64,000 bases of DNA from Salinibacterium sp. NK8237 (GCF_015864955.1 NZ_JADYWE010000001.1:434001-498000); one strand, 5' to 3'. Positions 9,065 to 18,188 are shown, counted from the stretch's first letter. Notes: a model not told the origin generated them from the sequence alone. Numbers and translations are program-made.

Positions 9065-9985
9065 GTGATTGTTGTAGTAGCGCCCGGACAGGGCTCCCAG
9101 ACCCCCGGTTTCCTTGAGCCATGGCTCGAAGACGCCTCGCTGCGCGATCAGCTAGGCGAGATCTCAGAAGCCGCAGGCATCGACCTCATCGCCCACGGAA
9201 CAACGTCGGACGCCGACACCATCCGTGACACCGCAGTGGCTCAACCGCTGATCGTCGCCGCGGGATTGCTCACTCTGAGCGCGCTCACGGCTGGCGATCG
9301 CCGCAAACACATCGGTGCTGTCGCTGGACACTCGGTCGGCGAGATCACTGCTGCTGCGGCATCCGGAATCCTCTCCGAAAGTGACGCGATGCGCTTCGTC
9401 GTCGAGCGCGGATCGGCAATGGCTTCAGCTGCTGCGCTGGAATCGACCGGAATGTCCGCCGTCATCGGCGGAGACGAAGAGGCACTACTTGAGCGTCTCG
9501 CCGAGCTCGGGCTCCAGCCAGCGAACTTCAACGGTGGCGGACAAATTGTTGTTGCCGGCGCCCTTGACGCTCTCGCGAAGCTATCCGAAGAGCCCCTCAA
9601 GGGCACCCGAGTCATTCCGCTTCAGGTCGCGGGAGCGTTCCACACTCGCTACATGCAACCGGCCGTAGCGCACCTCGAAACATTTGCTGCAACGCTCACG
9701 GCACACGACCCCACCGTGCCGATCTACACCAACCGTGACGGTTCGCTTATCGAGAGCGGCACTCATTTCGTTGATCTCCTCGTCGGTCAGGTGTCGTCGC
9801 CGGTTCGCTGGGATCTCACGATGAATTCGCTCGCGGATGCCGGAGTCACCGGAATTATTGAACTTGCGCCCGCAGGCGCTCTTGTTGGCCTAGCCAAGCG
9901 CGGACTCCGGGGCATCCCGGCCGTCGCCGTGAAGACACCAGACGATCTATCCGCAGCATTTGACCTGATGGAGGCCAACGCATGA
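9065..9985 (+). CDS. fabD: Malonyl-CoA:ACP transacylase
   Basis: 306 residues. It moves malonyl groups from CoA to the phosphopantetheine of acyl carrier protein, the entry step of type II fatty-acid synthesis. The GQGSQ motif is at residues 8-12, the nucleophile is S90 in GHSVGE, and the catalytic histidine is H193 in GAFHTRYM. The GTG start lacks a Shine-Dalgarno sequence and lies 6 nt after a -10-like hexamer, suggesting a leaderless mRNA. It opens the fabD-fabH-acpP-fabF operon; its stop overlaps the fabH start by 4 nt (ATGA), so the two are translationally coupled. Confidence 0.96.
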   Translation: MIVVVAPGQGSQTPGFLEPWLEDASLRDQLGEISEAAGIDLIAHGTTSDADTIRDTAVAQPLIVAAGLLTLSALTAGDRRKHIGAVAGHSVGEITAAAASGILSESDAMRFVVERGSAMASAAALESTGMSAVIGGDEEALLERLAELGLQPANFNGGGQIVVAGALDALAKLSEEPLKGTRVIPLQVAGAFHTRYMQPAVAHLETFAATLTAHDPTVPIYTNRDGSLIESGTHFVDLLVGQVSSPVRWDLTMNSLADAGVTGIIELAPAGALVGLAKRGLRGIPAVAVKTPDDLSAAFDLMEANA

Positions 9986-10986
9986 CCGCACCCACCCTCA
10001 CCCAGTCCGCCGGGTCACAGTTCACCAAGATTTACAGCTACGGCGCCGCCCGCGGTGACCTGCTTGTTGACAACAATCAGCTCGTTGAAGCAATTGACTC
10101 GAGCGATGAGTGGATTCAGCAGCGCACCGGCATGATCACCCGCCGCCGCGCGTCAGCGGGCATCCTCGCTGTCGATCTCGCCACAGATGCCGCTCGTGAA
10201 GCGATCGAGAAGTCTGGCGTTGACCCGTCGAAGATCGACCTTGTCATTATCGCGACGATCAGCAACGTTCTGCAGACGCCGTCGATGTCTGCAGTTGTGG
10301 CCGACCGCGTGGGAGCCAATCCTGCCGCAGCGTACGACGTGAACGCTGCCTGCGCTGGCTTCAGCTACGCGGTCACGCAGGCCGATGCCCTGATCCGTGC
10401 GGGCGCAGCCAAATATGCCCTCGTTATCGGCGCCGAAAAGCTCTCTGACCTTGTCGACCCCACCGACCGCAGCATCTCGTTCCTTCTGGCTGATGGTGCC
10501 GGCGCTGTTGTCATTGGCCCGAGCGACACCCCCGGCATCTCGGCTCCAGTGTGGGGTTCGGATGGCTCGAAGGCTGACGCGATCAAAATGAATGCAACCC
10601 TCGTCGACTTCCGCGAGGGCGACGCAGCGTGGCCGACCCTCCGCCAAGAAGGCCAGACCGTCTTCCGTTGGGCAGTCTGGGACATGGCAAAGGTAGCCAA
10701 GGAAGCTTTGGATGTCGCGGGAATCACCGCAGACGACCTCGCCGCGTTCATCCCTCACCAGGCAAACATGCGCATCATCGACGAGTTCGCGAAGCAACTA
10801 AAGCTGCCCGAGTCTGTAGTGATCGCGCGCGATGTTGCCGATATGGGCAACTCGTCGGCAGCATCCATCCCGCTCGCGACTCACCGTCTTCTCAGCGAGC
10901 ACCCTGAACTGAGCGGCGGACTCGCCCTACAGATCGGCTTCGGCGCGGGTCTCGTATTCGGCGCGCAAGTAATCGTTCTGCCTTAG
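9982..10986 (+). CDS. fabH: 3-oxoacyl-ACP synthase III
   Basis: 334 residues. It condenses an acyl-CoA starter with malonyl-ACP to begin fatty-acid chains; in organisms of this group branched-chain starters are common. The catalytic triad is visible: C124 in NAACAGFSYA, H259 in FIPHQANMRI and N290 in MGNSSAASIP. The ATG overlaps the fabD stop by 4 nt. A 68-bp spacer, with a possible internal promoter, separates it from acpP. Confidence 0.96.
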   Translation: MTAPTLTQSAGSQFTKIYSYGAARGDLLVDNNQLVEAIDSSDEWIQQRTGMITRRRASAGILAVDLATDAAREAIEKSGVDPSKIDLVIIATISNVLQTPSMSAVVADRVGANPAAAYDVNAACAGFSYAVTQADALIRAGAAKYALVIGAEKLSDLVDPTDRSISFLLADGAGAVVIGPSDTPGISAPVWGSDGSKADAIKMNATLVDFREGDAAWPTLRQEGQTVFRWAVWDMAKVAKEALDVAGITADDLAAFIPHQANMRIIDEFAKQLKLPESVVIARDVADMGNSSAASIPLATHRLLSEHPELSGGLALQIGFGAGLVFGAQVIVLP

Positions 10987-11013
10987 TACCCCAGAGAAAC
11001 GCCGCTGCTGGCC

Positions 11014-11019
11014 TACACT
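11014..11019 (+). promoter_or_regulatory. Possible internal -10 element before acpP
   Basis: TACACT lies 35 nt before the acpP start, in the only sizeable gap of the fabDHP part of the operon. An extra promoter would fit the high demand for acyl carrier protein. No convincing -35 hexamer is seen. Confidence 0.35.
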
Positions 11020-11054
11020 GGCTAACGGTCAAATTACATCCCAAGGAGAAAAAC

Positions 11055-11303
11055 ATGGCACTGTCCACTGAAGAAGTTATGGCCGGATTGGCTGAGCTCA
11101 TCAACGACGAGACCGGCATTGCGACCGACACTGTTGAGATGGGCAAGTCGTTCACCGATGACCTCGACATCGACTCCATCTCGATGATGACAATCGTTGT
11201 TAACGCAGAAGAAAAGTTCGACGTAAAGATCCCCGACGAAGAGGTAAAGAACCTCAAGACCGTCGGTGACGCTGTGAGCTTCATCACCAACGCTCAGGCG
11301 TAA
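11055..11303 (+). CDS. acpP: Acyl carrier protein
   Basis: 82 residues, acidic, with a strong AAGGAG site 7 nt before the ATG. The 4'-phosphopantetheine attachment serine is S41 in DIDSIS, a variant of the usual DSL motif (Ile replaces Leu after the serine). The following helix (EEKFDVKIPDEEVKNLKTV) is standard for fatty-acid ACPs. It carries the growing acyl chain between FabD, FabH and FabF encoded beside it. A stable hairpin follows the gene and may adjust its expression relative to fabF. Confidence 0.96.
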   Translation: MALSTEEVMAGLAELINDETGIATDTVEMGKSFTDDLDIDSISMMTIVVNAEEKFDVKIPDEEVKNLKTVGDAVSFITNAQA

Positions 11304-11317
11304 CACCCGCTCGACGT

Positions 11318-11351
11318 GGAGGGCCAACCGCACTCACTGCGGTTGGCCTCC
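11318..11351 (+). terminator. Hairpin between acpP and fabF (U-tract-less terminator or processing site)
   Basis: GGAGGGCCAACCGCA pairs with TGCGGTTGGCCTCC with one bulged G, leaving a 5-nt loop. No T run follows. Such a stable stem in the 113-bp acpP-fabF gap could act as a partial terminator or an RNA end that protects the abundant acpP mRNA. Confidence 0.6.
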
Positions 11352-11416
11352 GCGCAGCACCCCAGGAGTCTGCCGTCGGCGGGCTTTCTGAGCCATGCAC
11401 TCAAAAGGAACGTGAA

Positions 11417-12652
11417 ATGACCAAAAAGATCGTTGTCACCGGTATCGGTGCCACTACGCCCATCGGCGGAACCGCGACCGAGTCGTGGAACGCCCTTCTC
11501 GCTGGCGAATCCGGAGCCCGCTCTCTCGAGCAGGACTGGGTTGAAAAGTATTCTCTCCCCGTAACGTTTGCGGCGCAGGCGAAAGTGCGCCCCGAAGAAG
11601 TTCTGGAGCGCGTCGAGTACAAACGACTCGATCCCTCTAGCCAGTTCGCTCTCATCTCGGCGCGCGAAGCGTGGGCCGATGCGGGCTCCCCTGACGTCGA
11701 TCCTGAGCGTATTGGTGTCGACTATTCCACCGGAATCGGCGGACTCTGGACCCTGCTCGATGCCTGGGACACCCTGCGTGAAAAGGGCCCGCGTCGCGTT
11801 CTGCCCATGACAATTCCGATGCTCATGCCCAACGCTGCTGCGGCCGCCATCAGCATGGCTATCCCCTCGCGTGCCTACGCGCGCACTGACGTTTCCGCCT
11901 GTGCTTCCAGCACCGAGGCCCTCGCTAACGCCTACGCGCACCTGCAGGCCGGACTCGCGGATGTCGTCATCGCCGGTGGAACTGAAGCTGTCGTGCATCC
12001 TCTGCCGATCGCCGCCTTCGCGTCGATGCAAGCGCTCTCGAAGCGCAATGACGACCCGGCTACCGCCTCACGCCCCTATGACGTCTCCCGCGATGGTTTC
12101 GTTCTCGGCGAAGGAGCGGCGACGCTCGTTCTCGAGACTGAGGAACACGCTCTCGCCCGCGGCGCACGCATTTACGCTGAGCTCGCCGGTGGCGCTGTAA
12201 CCAGCGACTCGTTCCACATCACCGCTCCCGACCCCGAGGGAACCGCCGCAGCGCGCGCAGTGCGCGACGCCCTCGACGCCGCCGGAGCAACGCCAGAAGA
12301 CGTTACCCACATCAACGCTCACGCCACGAGCACGCCCGTCGGCGACATTGCCGAGTACAAGGCGCTCCTGCGCATCTTCGGCGATCACCTGCCCAACATT
12401 CCCGTCTCGGCCACGAAGGGCGCCACAGGCCACCTTCTGGGCGGCACAGGGGCACTCGAGGCGATCTTCACGGTTCTCGCGCTCCACCACCGCACAGCGC
12501 CCCCGACGATCAACCTCACCAACCAGGACCCGGCGATCCCGCTGGATGTCGTCACGTCACCTCGCGACCTCGGCGCCGGCCCGCAGTTGGCTATTAGTAA
12601 CTCGTTCGGCTTCGGCGGACACAACGCTGTCGCCGCATTCCGCTCGGTCTAG
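11417..12652 (+). CDS. fabF: 3-oxoacyl-ACP synthase II
   Basis: 411 residues, ATG with AAAGGAA upstream. It elongates acyl-ACP with malonyl-ACP. The Cys-His-His active site is complete: C162 in DVSACASSTEA, H302 in NAHATSTPVGD and H339 in KGATGHLLGG, with the conserved K334. The C-terminus ends in the glycine-rich SNSFGFGGHNA loop. It is the last gene of the fab operon and is followed by a strong terminator. Confidence 0.97.
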   Translation: MTKKIVVTGIGATTPIGGTATESWNALLAGESGARSLEQDWVEKYSLPVTFAAQAKVRPEEVLERVEYKRLDPSSQFALISAREAWADAGSPDVDPERIGVDYSTGIGGLWTLLDAWDTLREKGPRRVLPMTIPMLMPNAAAAAISMAIPSRAYARTDVSACASSTEALANAYAHLQAGLADVVIAGGTEAVVHPLPIAAFASMQALSKRNDDPATASRPYDVSRDGFVLGEGAATLVLETEEHALARGARIYAELAGGAVTSDSFHITAPDPEGTAAARAVRDALDAAGATPEDVTHINAHATSTPVGDIAEYKALLRIFGDHLPNIPVSATKGATGHLLGGTGALEAIFTVLALHHRTAPPTINLTNQDPAIPLDVVTSPRDLGAGPQLAISNSFGFGGHNAVAAFRSV

Positions 12653-12698
12653 CCACGGAGCCAGCTCGGCCGCTCTAGCGAATTGAGCCTTAGCGAAG

Positions 12699-12733
12699 AA
12701 TCGCCCGCCCGATCATTGATCGGGCGGGCGATT
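12699..12733 (+). terminator. Rho-independent terminator of the fab operon
   Basis: AATCGCCCGCCCGAT pairs with ATCGGGCGGGCGATT around a 5-nt loop, followed by TTCTCGTT. It lies 47 nt after the fabF stop and also faces the end of the convergent SDR gene. Confidence 0.92.
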
Positions 12734-12782
12734 TCTCGTTGAGCGTCGTCAGTGCGTGCACACGCTCCGTGAGGTGCGAGCG

Positions 12783-13520
12783 TTAGTTGACAGCACCGTC
12801 TCCCGCAAGAACGCCACCGTCGATGATGAATTCAGACCCGGTCGAGTAACTCGAGTCTTCGCTCGCAAGGAAAAGGACCATCTTCGTCACTTCTTCCGGC
12901 TCTCCGAGGCGAGGAATCGGGGTGCTCGAGCCGTCAATCTCTAGGCCGTCGGTCATCGGAGTCCGGATGTTACCCGGGTGAACCGAGTTGACCCGCACAC
13001 CCTGGTGGCCGAGTTCCATCGCGACTGATTTCGTCAAACCGCGAAGGCCAAACTTGGAGGCCGTGTAGCCATGGAGTGCGGCGAAGCCCTGCATCCCGGC
13101 AGTCGAGGAGATATTGACGATCGAGGAGGTCTCGTTCTTGACCAATTCTGGTGCCGCCGATTTGATGCCGAGGAAGGCGCCGGTGAGGTTAATCCCGATG
13201 ATTAGCGACCAGTCCTTAGCCGTGTAGGTATCAAGCGTGCCGAAGTTTGCGATACCAGCGTTGTTGATCAGAACGTTCAGGCCGCCAAAGGTGTCAACCG
13301 CCAGCTTCACTGCTGCAAGCCACTCATCTTCGTTCGTGACATCGAGGTGGGCGTAGACGGCGCTCTCGCCGAGTTCGTCCGCAAGAGTCTGGCCCTCAGC
13401 ATCCAAGACGTCAGTGATGACGACCTTTCCGCCCTCGGCCACGATGGCGCGGCTGTGCGACTCGCCCATTCCGCGGGCACCGCCACTGATGAGAACTACT
13501 TTTCCGTCAAAACGAGACAT
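12783..13520 (-). CDS. Short-chain dehydrogenase/reductase, classical type
   Basis: 245 residues from ATG 13520, with GGAAGGA 6-7 nt upstream; the longer frame to 13622 is rejected. It has the Rossmann glycine motif SGGARGMG at 11-18, NNAG at 86-89, the catalytic S138/S139, and Y152-x3-K156 in GYTASKFG. The end (EFIIDGGVLAG) is typical of 3-alpha/20-beta-hydroxysteroid and glucose-type dehydrogenases. It is an NAD(P)-linked alcohol/ketone oxidoreductase whose substrate cannot be deduced. D38 after the second strand suggests NAD preference. It is monocistronic and convergent with the fab operon. Confidence 0.9.
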   Translation of the reverse strand: MSRFDGKVVLISGGARGMGESHSRAIVAEGGKVVITDVLDAEGQTLADELGESAVYAHLDVTNEDEWLAAVKLAVDTFGGLNVLINNAGIANFGTLDTYTAKDWSLIIGINLTGAFLGIKSAAPELVKNETSSIVNISSTAGMQGFAALHGYTASKFGLRGLTKSVAMELGHQGVRVNSVHPGNIRTPMTDGLEIDGSSTPIPRLGEPEEVTKMVLFLASEDSSYSTGSEFIIDGGVLAGDGAVN

Positions 13521-13714
13521 GATGTTCCTTCCAAATCCTGAAATAGTTTCAGCCGGAAGAACAAGGTCCGAGGACCCGGGAACGGTCCTTTGTGGCAACC
13601 GTGCCCGAATACTTCCGGCCACAACTCAACGCTACGCCGTGAGTCTGCTGGATGCGACCTGAACGGCACGCTCGCAGCGAACAAACAGTCACACCCCTAT
13701 GCAGACCGCAGCGA

Positions 13715-13873
13715 CTAAAGGATTGAACGACATCCGTCATGCAGCGCGCATTCACCATCGAACATCGAGTCGACGGAATCGAGCACGACATCAACACAGT
13801 CGTGCCATTCGATGAGCGGAATCCGTGTGTCGGCCACTGCCTCAGAGGTAGCCGCACGTTCGGAAATCATCAT
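13715..13873 (-). CDS. Possible small acidic protein coupled to the DUF3145 gene
   Basis: A 52-residue frame starts with an ATG that shares one base with the DUF3145 stop (TGATG), a common coupling arrangement, and has AAGG about 8 nt upstream. It is acidic (pairs and singles of Asp/Glu) with two cysteines near the end and no recognisable domain. A competing 56-residue frame on the plus strand overlaps it. Coding status is uncertain. Confidence 0.3.
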   Translation of the reverse strand: MMISERAATSEAVADTRIPLIEWHDCVDVVLDSVDSMFDGECALHDGCRSIL

Positions 13874-14376
13874 CAACCGACCTTGTGGAGCCACACAACT
13901 GCAGAATCTTGACTGGCGTGACGGAACGACTCAAGTTCGTCGTCCCAGGCTTGGCCGAGAGCAAGGCGAAGTTCACGGTGCAACTCGAAAGCATCGGAAC
14001 CCGCAGCTTCCATCGCGTAGCGCAAACGGTCTTCCGGAATCACCATGTTGCCGACGCTGTCGGTCTGCGCGAAGAAAATGCCGAGGTCGGGCGTGTGCAT
14101 CCAGCGACCGCCATCCGAACCCGGGCTCGGGTCTTCGGTGACTTCGAAACGGAGGTGTTCCCATCCACGCAGGGACGACGCAAGTGTGGCACCGGAGCCC
14201 TGCGGACCCTCCCAATAGAACTCAGCACGCTGAGAACCCTTGAGCACGGGTTGATCATCCCAGTCAAAGTTCACGGCACGTTCAAGAGCGCGACCAGCAG
14301 CCCACTCAATATGTGGGCAGAGCGCGCGAGGAGCAGAGTGCACATAGAGCACTCCGCGAGCGTTTTGTGCAGTCAC
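13873..14376 (-). CDS. DUF3145 family protein
   Basis: 167 residues from GTG 14376 (ACGGAG 6-7 nt upstream); this start places the conserved RGVLYVHSAPRALCPHIEWA segment near the N-terminus, as in other actinobacterial members. The longer frame to 14505 is rejected. The protein is soluble, rich in Trp and acidic residues, and contains the GIFFAQTDSVGNMVIPEDRLR segment. Its function is unknown; the family is essentially restricted to Actinomycetota and is usually a single-copy gene. Stands between the peptide importer and the SDR. Confidence 0.85.
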   Translation of the reverse strand: MTAQNARGVLYVHSAPRALCPHIEWAAGRALERAVNFDWDDQPVLKGSQRAEFYWEGPQGSGATLASSLRGWEHLRFEVTEDPSPGSDGGRWMHTPDLGIFFAQTDSVGNMVIPEDRLRYAMEAAGSDAFELHRELRLALGQAWDDELESFRHASQDSAVVWLHKVG

Positions 14377-14571
14377 GATATCTCCGTTCCGTTGGATGCG
14401 ACTTCCCCATCGACCCACGAACGGTGCCTGTGACGGCACGAAGCTGTTAAATTGTGCGGCGAACCGCTTGGGGACATTATCCCCGAAGAATCCGCCAAAA
14501 CACAAGCATGTAGTGAGATTTACGCTATTTGGGCGCGAACGTAGCCGCGCGAGAGCAACTGCTGCCGCGGA

Positions 14572-15414
14572 TTACGCGCGGTTGAGGGCCTCGGGAAGCG
14601 TCATCCGCCACTCTTCTGGCGCATCCGCAGCAGGCGCCGCCGGCAGGTTACCCTTGCCGTCAGGCTCGGGAATCGCCGAGATGAGCGCTCGCGTGTACGG
14701 GTGCACTGGGTCATTCCAAATGAGATCTGAAACGCCAGATTCAACGATCTTGCCGCGATACATCACCACGGTGCGGTCGGCGATGAGGCGCACAATCGCG
14801 AGGTCGTGAGAGATGAAGAGCAACCCGGCGCCGGCATCGAGCGCGAGCTTGCGCATCATGTCAGCGACGGATGCCTGACTCGAGGCATCCAGAGCAGAAA
14901 TCGGTTCGTCAGCCACCAACAGATCGGGGCGCGCAGCCAGGGCCCGCGCGATAGCGACACGTTGACGTTGGCCGCCGGAAAGTTCGTGGGCGTAGCGTGA
15001 CACCATCTCGGTGGGGAGCCCCACACGTTCGAGCCACTCTTCGGGCTGCGAGCCTTCATCGCCACGTTCAACGGCGGCGCGGATGCCTTCTGATATCTGC
15101 TGGCCCACGCGAATCCGCGGGTTCAGGGATGAGTTGGGATCTTGGAAGACCATCTGGATCGACGTGAACTGTGCGCGACGACGGCGAACACCCAGCAGCG
15201 GAACTTCAGAACCGCGATAGGTCACCGCGCCAGCACGAGGCCGTTCCATTCCCACAACGGCGCGGGCCAAGCTCGACTTGCCACAACCGCTCTCCCCCAC
15301 GAGTGCCAGCACTTCGCCGGGAGCAATCGTGAGCGAAACCTCGTCGACCGCGCGCACGACAGTCGCACCGTGGTACTCGATAACGAGGTCTGAAACCTCA
15401 AGCAATTCACTCAT
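14572..15414 (-). CDS. Dipeptide/oligopeptide ABC transporter ATP-binding protein (DppF-like)
   Basis: 280 residues. It contains Walker A GESGCGKS (about 38-45), signature LSGGQRQR (about 144), Walker B LLVADEP and the H-loop FISHDLA, all intact. The C-terminal HPYTRALISAIPEPD segment is the oligopeptide/dipeptide-type extension. It pairs with the neighbouring DppD-like ATPase to power peptide (or nickel/sugar-type) import across the membrane. Its ATG overlaps the stop of the upstream ATPase gene by 4 nt. It is the last gene of the five-gene operon 19751-14572. Confidence 0.92.
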   Translation of the reverse strand: MSELLEVSDLVIEYHGATVVRAVDEVSLTIAPGEVLALVGESGCGKSSLARAVVGMERPRAGAVTYRGSEVPLLGVRRRRAQFTSIQMVFQDPNSSLNPRIRVGQQISEGIRAAVERGDEGSQPEEWLERVGLPTEMVSRYAHELSGGQRQRVAIARALAARPDLLVADEPISALDASSQASVADMMRKLALDAGAGLLFISHDLAIVRLIADRTVVMYRGKIVESGVSDLIWNDPVHPYTRALISAIPEPDGKGNLPAAPAADAPEEWRMTLPEALNRA

Positions 15415-16265
15415 TCGCTTGCCTCCTCGAAGCCAGCAGCGCCAGGAAGTGACGCAAGCAGCTCGCGTGTGTACGCGTGCTGGGGGTTCACGAAGATTTC
15501 GCTTCGCACATTCGACTCCACAATCTCGCCATGACGCATCACCGCAATGTCATCGGCGATCGCGCTCATCACACCGAGGTCGTGGGTTACGAGCAGCACT
15601 GCGAGTTGGCGCTCATCGGCCAAGTCGCGCAAAAGGTGAAGGATGCCCGCCTGAACGGTCACGTCGAGAGCCGTCGTCGGCTCATCCGCGAGCAACACGA
15701 TCGGGTCGCACGCCAAGGCGATCGCAATAGCGATGCGCTGTCGCTGGCCGCCCGAAAACTGGTGCGGGTAGCGAGCAAGAGCCTCGGCCGGATTCGGGAC
15801 TCGAACCCGATCGAGCAGCTCAATAGCGTGCGCCCGGGCCTGCTTGCTGGACATCTTCAGGTGGCGCTTCACGTGATCGGTGAGCTGCGTGCCCACCGTC
15901 AACTGCGGGTGCAGACTCGACGAAGGGTCCTGGAAGATCATCGCGATGCGGCGACCACGAATCTCGTTCAGCTGCCGATGAGTCATGCCCACCAACTCGG
16001 TGTCGCCCAAACGAATGGATCCCCCGACAACGGCGTTGCTCGGCAACAAGCCCAACATCGCGAGCGACGTGACCGTCTTGCCGGAGCCCGATTCCCCCGC
16101 GAGACCCTGGATGCGTCCGGGGGTAAGCGCGAGGCTGATGCCTTTAACGATGGACTTCAGGTTCTTACGCGAGCCGATGCCGATCGTGAGGCCGTCGACC
16201 GTGAGCACCGGCGTGGTGCTTGCGGCTGCGGCATCCGCAGTCTGAGGTGTTGTGATGTCGCTCAT
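15411..16265 (-). CDS. Dipeptide/oligopeptide ABC transporter ATP-binding protein (DppD-like)
   Basis: 284 residues. Walker A GESGSGKT, signature FSGGQRQRIAIA, Walker B VLLADEPTTALD and the H-loop VTHDLGV are all present, followed by the HAYTRELLASLPG tail of the family. Binds ATP at the cytoplasmic face and forms the heterodimeric motor with the downstream DppF-like protein. It overlaps both neighbours by 4 nt, indicating tight translational coupling. Confidence 0.92.
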   Translation of the reverse strand: MSDITTPQTADAAAASTTPVLTVDGLTIGIGSRKNLKSIVKGISLALTPGRIQGLAGESGSGKTVTSLAMLGLLPSNAVVGGSIRLGDTELVGMTHRQLNEIRGRRIAMIFQDPSSSLHPQLTVGTQLTDHVKRHLKMSSKQARAHAIELLDRVRVPNPAEALARYPHQFSGGQRQRIAIAIALACDPIVLLADEPTTALDVTVQAGILHLLRDLADERQLAVLLVTHDLGVMSAIADDIAVMRHGEIVESNVRSEIFVNPQHAYTRELLASLPGAAGFEEASE

Positions 16266-17116
16266 GACCGTGCCCCCGCTCGCGATACCTGGGAAGTGGG
16301 ATCGAAGATGTCTCGCAGTGAGTCACCCACGAAGTTGAACGCCATAACGACGGTGAGGATGGCCAGACCGGGGAACAACCCGATCCACCAGCTGTCGAAG
16401 TTCTGGATGGCCGCGGAAATCATTGAGCCCCACTCGGCCGTTGGTGGCTGAGCGCCGAGTCCCAAGAACGAGAGGCCGGAGAGCAACAGGATTGCCGTTC
16501 CCACATCGAGGCTCGCGAGCACCAGAATCGGGCCAACCACGTTGGGCGCGATATCGACGCGCAACGTCTTGAAGGGCGAGAAGCCCATAAGGCGGCCGGC
16601 CATGACGTAGTTCTGCGTTCGTAGCCCCAACACGATGCTTCGCGTCATTCGGGCATATTGCGGCCACGAGACCACAAACGCGGCGATGACGGCGTTGAAA
16701 AGCGACGGGCCGAGGGCGGCTGCAACGACCATCGCGAGGATGACCGTGGGGAACGCCATCACGAGGTCCGTCAGGCGCATGAGCAACTCATCGACCCACT
16801 TGCCGAAGTAGCCGGCAATGGCACCAATGAGAGTTCCCACGACGAGCGACATCAGCACGAGCATTAGCGCCAGCGGGATCGTGACGCTGGCACCGGTCAT
16901 CAGGCGCGAGAAAATGTCGCGGCCGAGAGCATCCGTGCCCATCAGGGTGTCGATGCCGGGGGCCTGCAGTCGCGGCAAGTCTTGCGACAGCGGATCGAAA
17001 GGAACCCACAGCCGCGCAGTGAAGGCAATGCCCACCCAGGTAATGGCGATAACAGCGCCAATGACGCCGAGCGGAGTGATCCACGCGGCGGGAATCTTTA
17101 GCCAACGCTTTCTCAT
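16262..17116 (-). CDS. Peptide ABC transporter permease (DppC-like)
   Basis: 284 residues with a first membrane helix at about 13-35 and four to five more between about 75 and 260. It begins with the DppC/OppC-type segment FDPLSQDLPRLQAPGIDTLMGTDALGRDIFSR, and carries the EAA-like loop in GRLMGFSPFKTLRVDIAPN. It forms the membrane channel with the upstream DppB-like protein. ATGA overlaps link it to both adjacent genes. Confidence 0.92.
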   Translation of the reverse strand: MRKRWLKIPAAWITPLGVIGAVIAITWVGIAFTARLWVPFDPLSQDLPRLQAPGIDTLMGTDALGRDIFSRLMTGASVTIPLALMLVLMSLVVGTLIGAIAGYFGKWVDELLMRLTDLVMAFPTVILAMVVAAALGPSLFNAVIAAFVVSWPQYARMTRSIVLGLRTQNYVMAGRLMGFSPFKTLRVDIAPNVVGPILVLASLDVGTAILLLSGLSFLGLGAQPPTAEWGSMISAAIQNFDSWWIGLFPGLAILTVVMAFNFVGDSLRDIFDPTSQVSRAGARS

Positions 17117-18174
17117 GCGAGCCTCACCCTCGGGTCGAGTACACCGTAAAGAAGGTCGACGGCGAAGTTGATAGACAGGTAGACAACGCCAACGACGAGA
17201 CCGACGCCCATGACGCCGGGAAGGTCGAGGCTGGTTGCCGAGTTGTAGGCGTAGCTACCCAGGCCGGGCCACGCGAACACTGCCTCAACGAGCACAGTGC
17301 CCGACAGGAGCGTTCCGAATGCCAGACCCACGATCGTGAGGATGGGAAGCGAAGCTCCGCGAAGCACGTAACCGAAGAGCAGGCGGGGACCGCTGAGGCC
17401 CTTGGCGCGGCCGGCGCGCACATAGTCGGCATCCAGCACCTCGAGCACAGAGGTGCGAACGAAGCGCGTCAGGAGCCCAATCGTGAAGAGCGACAACACG
17501 AAGACGGGAAGCATAAGATGCGCCAACGCGTCAGTGAATGTCACCCACTGGCCGGCGAGAAGAGAATCGACCGTGTAAAAACCAGTCACGGTGGGCGGCG
17601 GCGCGAGGGCCGGCGAGAGTCGCCCCGAACCCGGCGCAATACGCAGCTGGAGGAAGAAAAAGTTGAAGCTGACCAGTGCCATCCAGAATGTGGGGATGCT
17701 GAGGCCGATCAGCGAAAAGACGCGAACGAGTTGGTCACTGATCTTGCCGCGGCGGTAGGCCGCAAGCGAACCAAGCGCAACGCCGACGCCGAGGCTCACG
17801 ATGATGGCGAGGAGTGCGATCTCGACCGTGGCGGGGACAGCCTGAGCGAGATCATCGGCCACAGGCTGGGTCGTGCGCAAGGAAGTACCCATGTCGCCAT
17901 GGAACAGCCCACTGATGTAGTTGGCATACTGCACTGGGAGAGGCTGATCGAGGCCGCGCTCCTTGATGTACGCCTCAACCGTGGCGGGGTTGCTCGCCGC
18001 CCCTTCACCGAGCGCTGCCGCAATGGGGTCACCCGGCACCAGGTTCGCGAGAGCGAAGGTGACGACGGTGACTCCGAAGAGGAGCAGGACTGAGGTTCCG
18101 AGGCGACGAAGCAGGTACCCGACCAGAGGTGATCTGGCCGAGTACCTGCGGGTCGCGCGGGGTGTGTTTCCCAC
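17113..18174 (-). CDS. Peptide ABC transporter permease (DppB-like)
   Basis: 353 residues, six predicted membrane helices. The N-terminal GYLLRRLGTSVLLLFGVTVVTFALANLVPGDP segment is diagnostic of DppB/OppB permeases. The EAA-like loop is YVRAGRAKGLSGPRLLFGYVLRGA. Starts 14 nt after the substrate-binding protein gene and overlaps the DppC-like gene by 4 nt. Probably imports di- or oligopeptides, though nickel or glycoside substrates use the same family. Confidence 0.92.
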   Translation of the reverse strand: MGNTPRATRRYSARSPLVGYLLRRLGTSVLLLFGVTVVTFALANLVPGDPIAAALGEGAASNPATVEAYIKERGLDQPLPVQYANYISGLFHGDMGTSLRTTQPVADDLAQAVPATVEIALLAIIVSLGVGVALGSLAAYRRGKISDQLVRVFSLIGLSIPTFWMALVSFNFFFLQLRIAPGSGRLSPALAPPPTVTGFYTVDSLLAGQWVTFTDALAHLMLPVFVLSLFTIGLLTRFVRTSVLEVLDADYVRAGRAKGLSGPRLLFGYVLRGASLPILTIVGLAFGTLLSGTVLVEAVFAWPGLGSYAYNSATSLDLPGVMGVGLVVGVVYLSINFAVDLLYGVLDPRVRLA

Positions 18175-18188
18175 GCTAGAGATACCTT

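Noticed and set aside
13739..13909. 56-codon plus-strand ORF between the SDR and DUF3145 genes
   Set aside because: No ribosome site and it overlaps the better supported minus-strand small ORF and the end of DUF3145.
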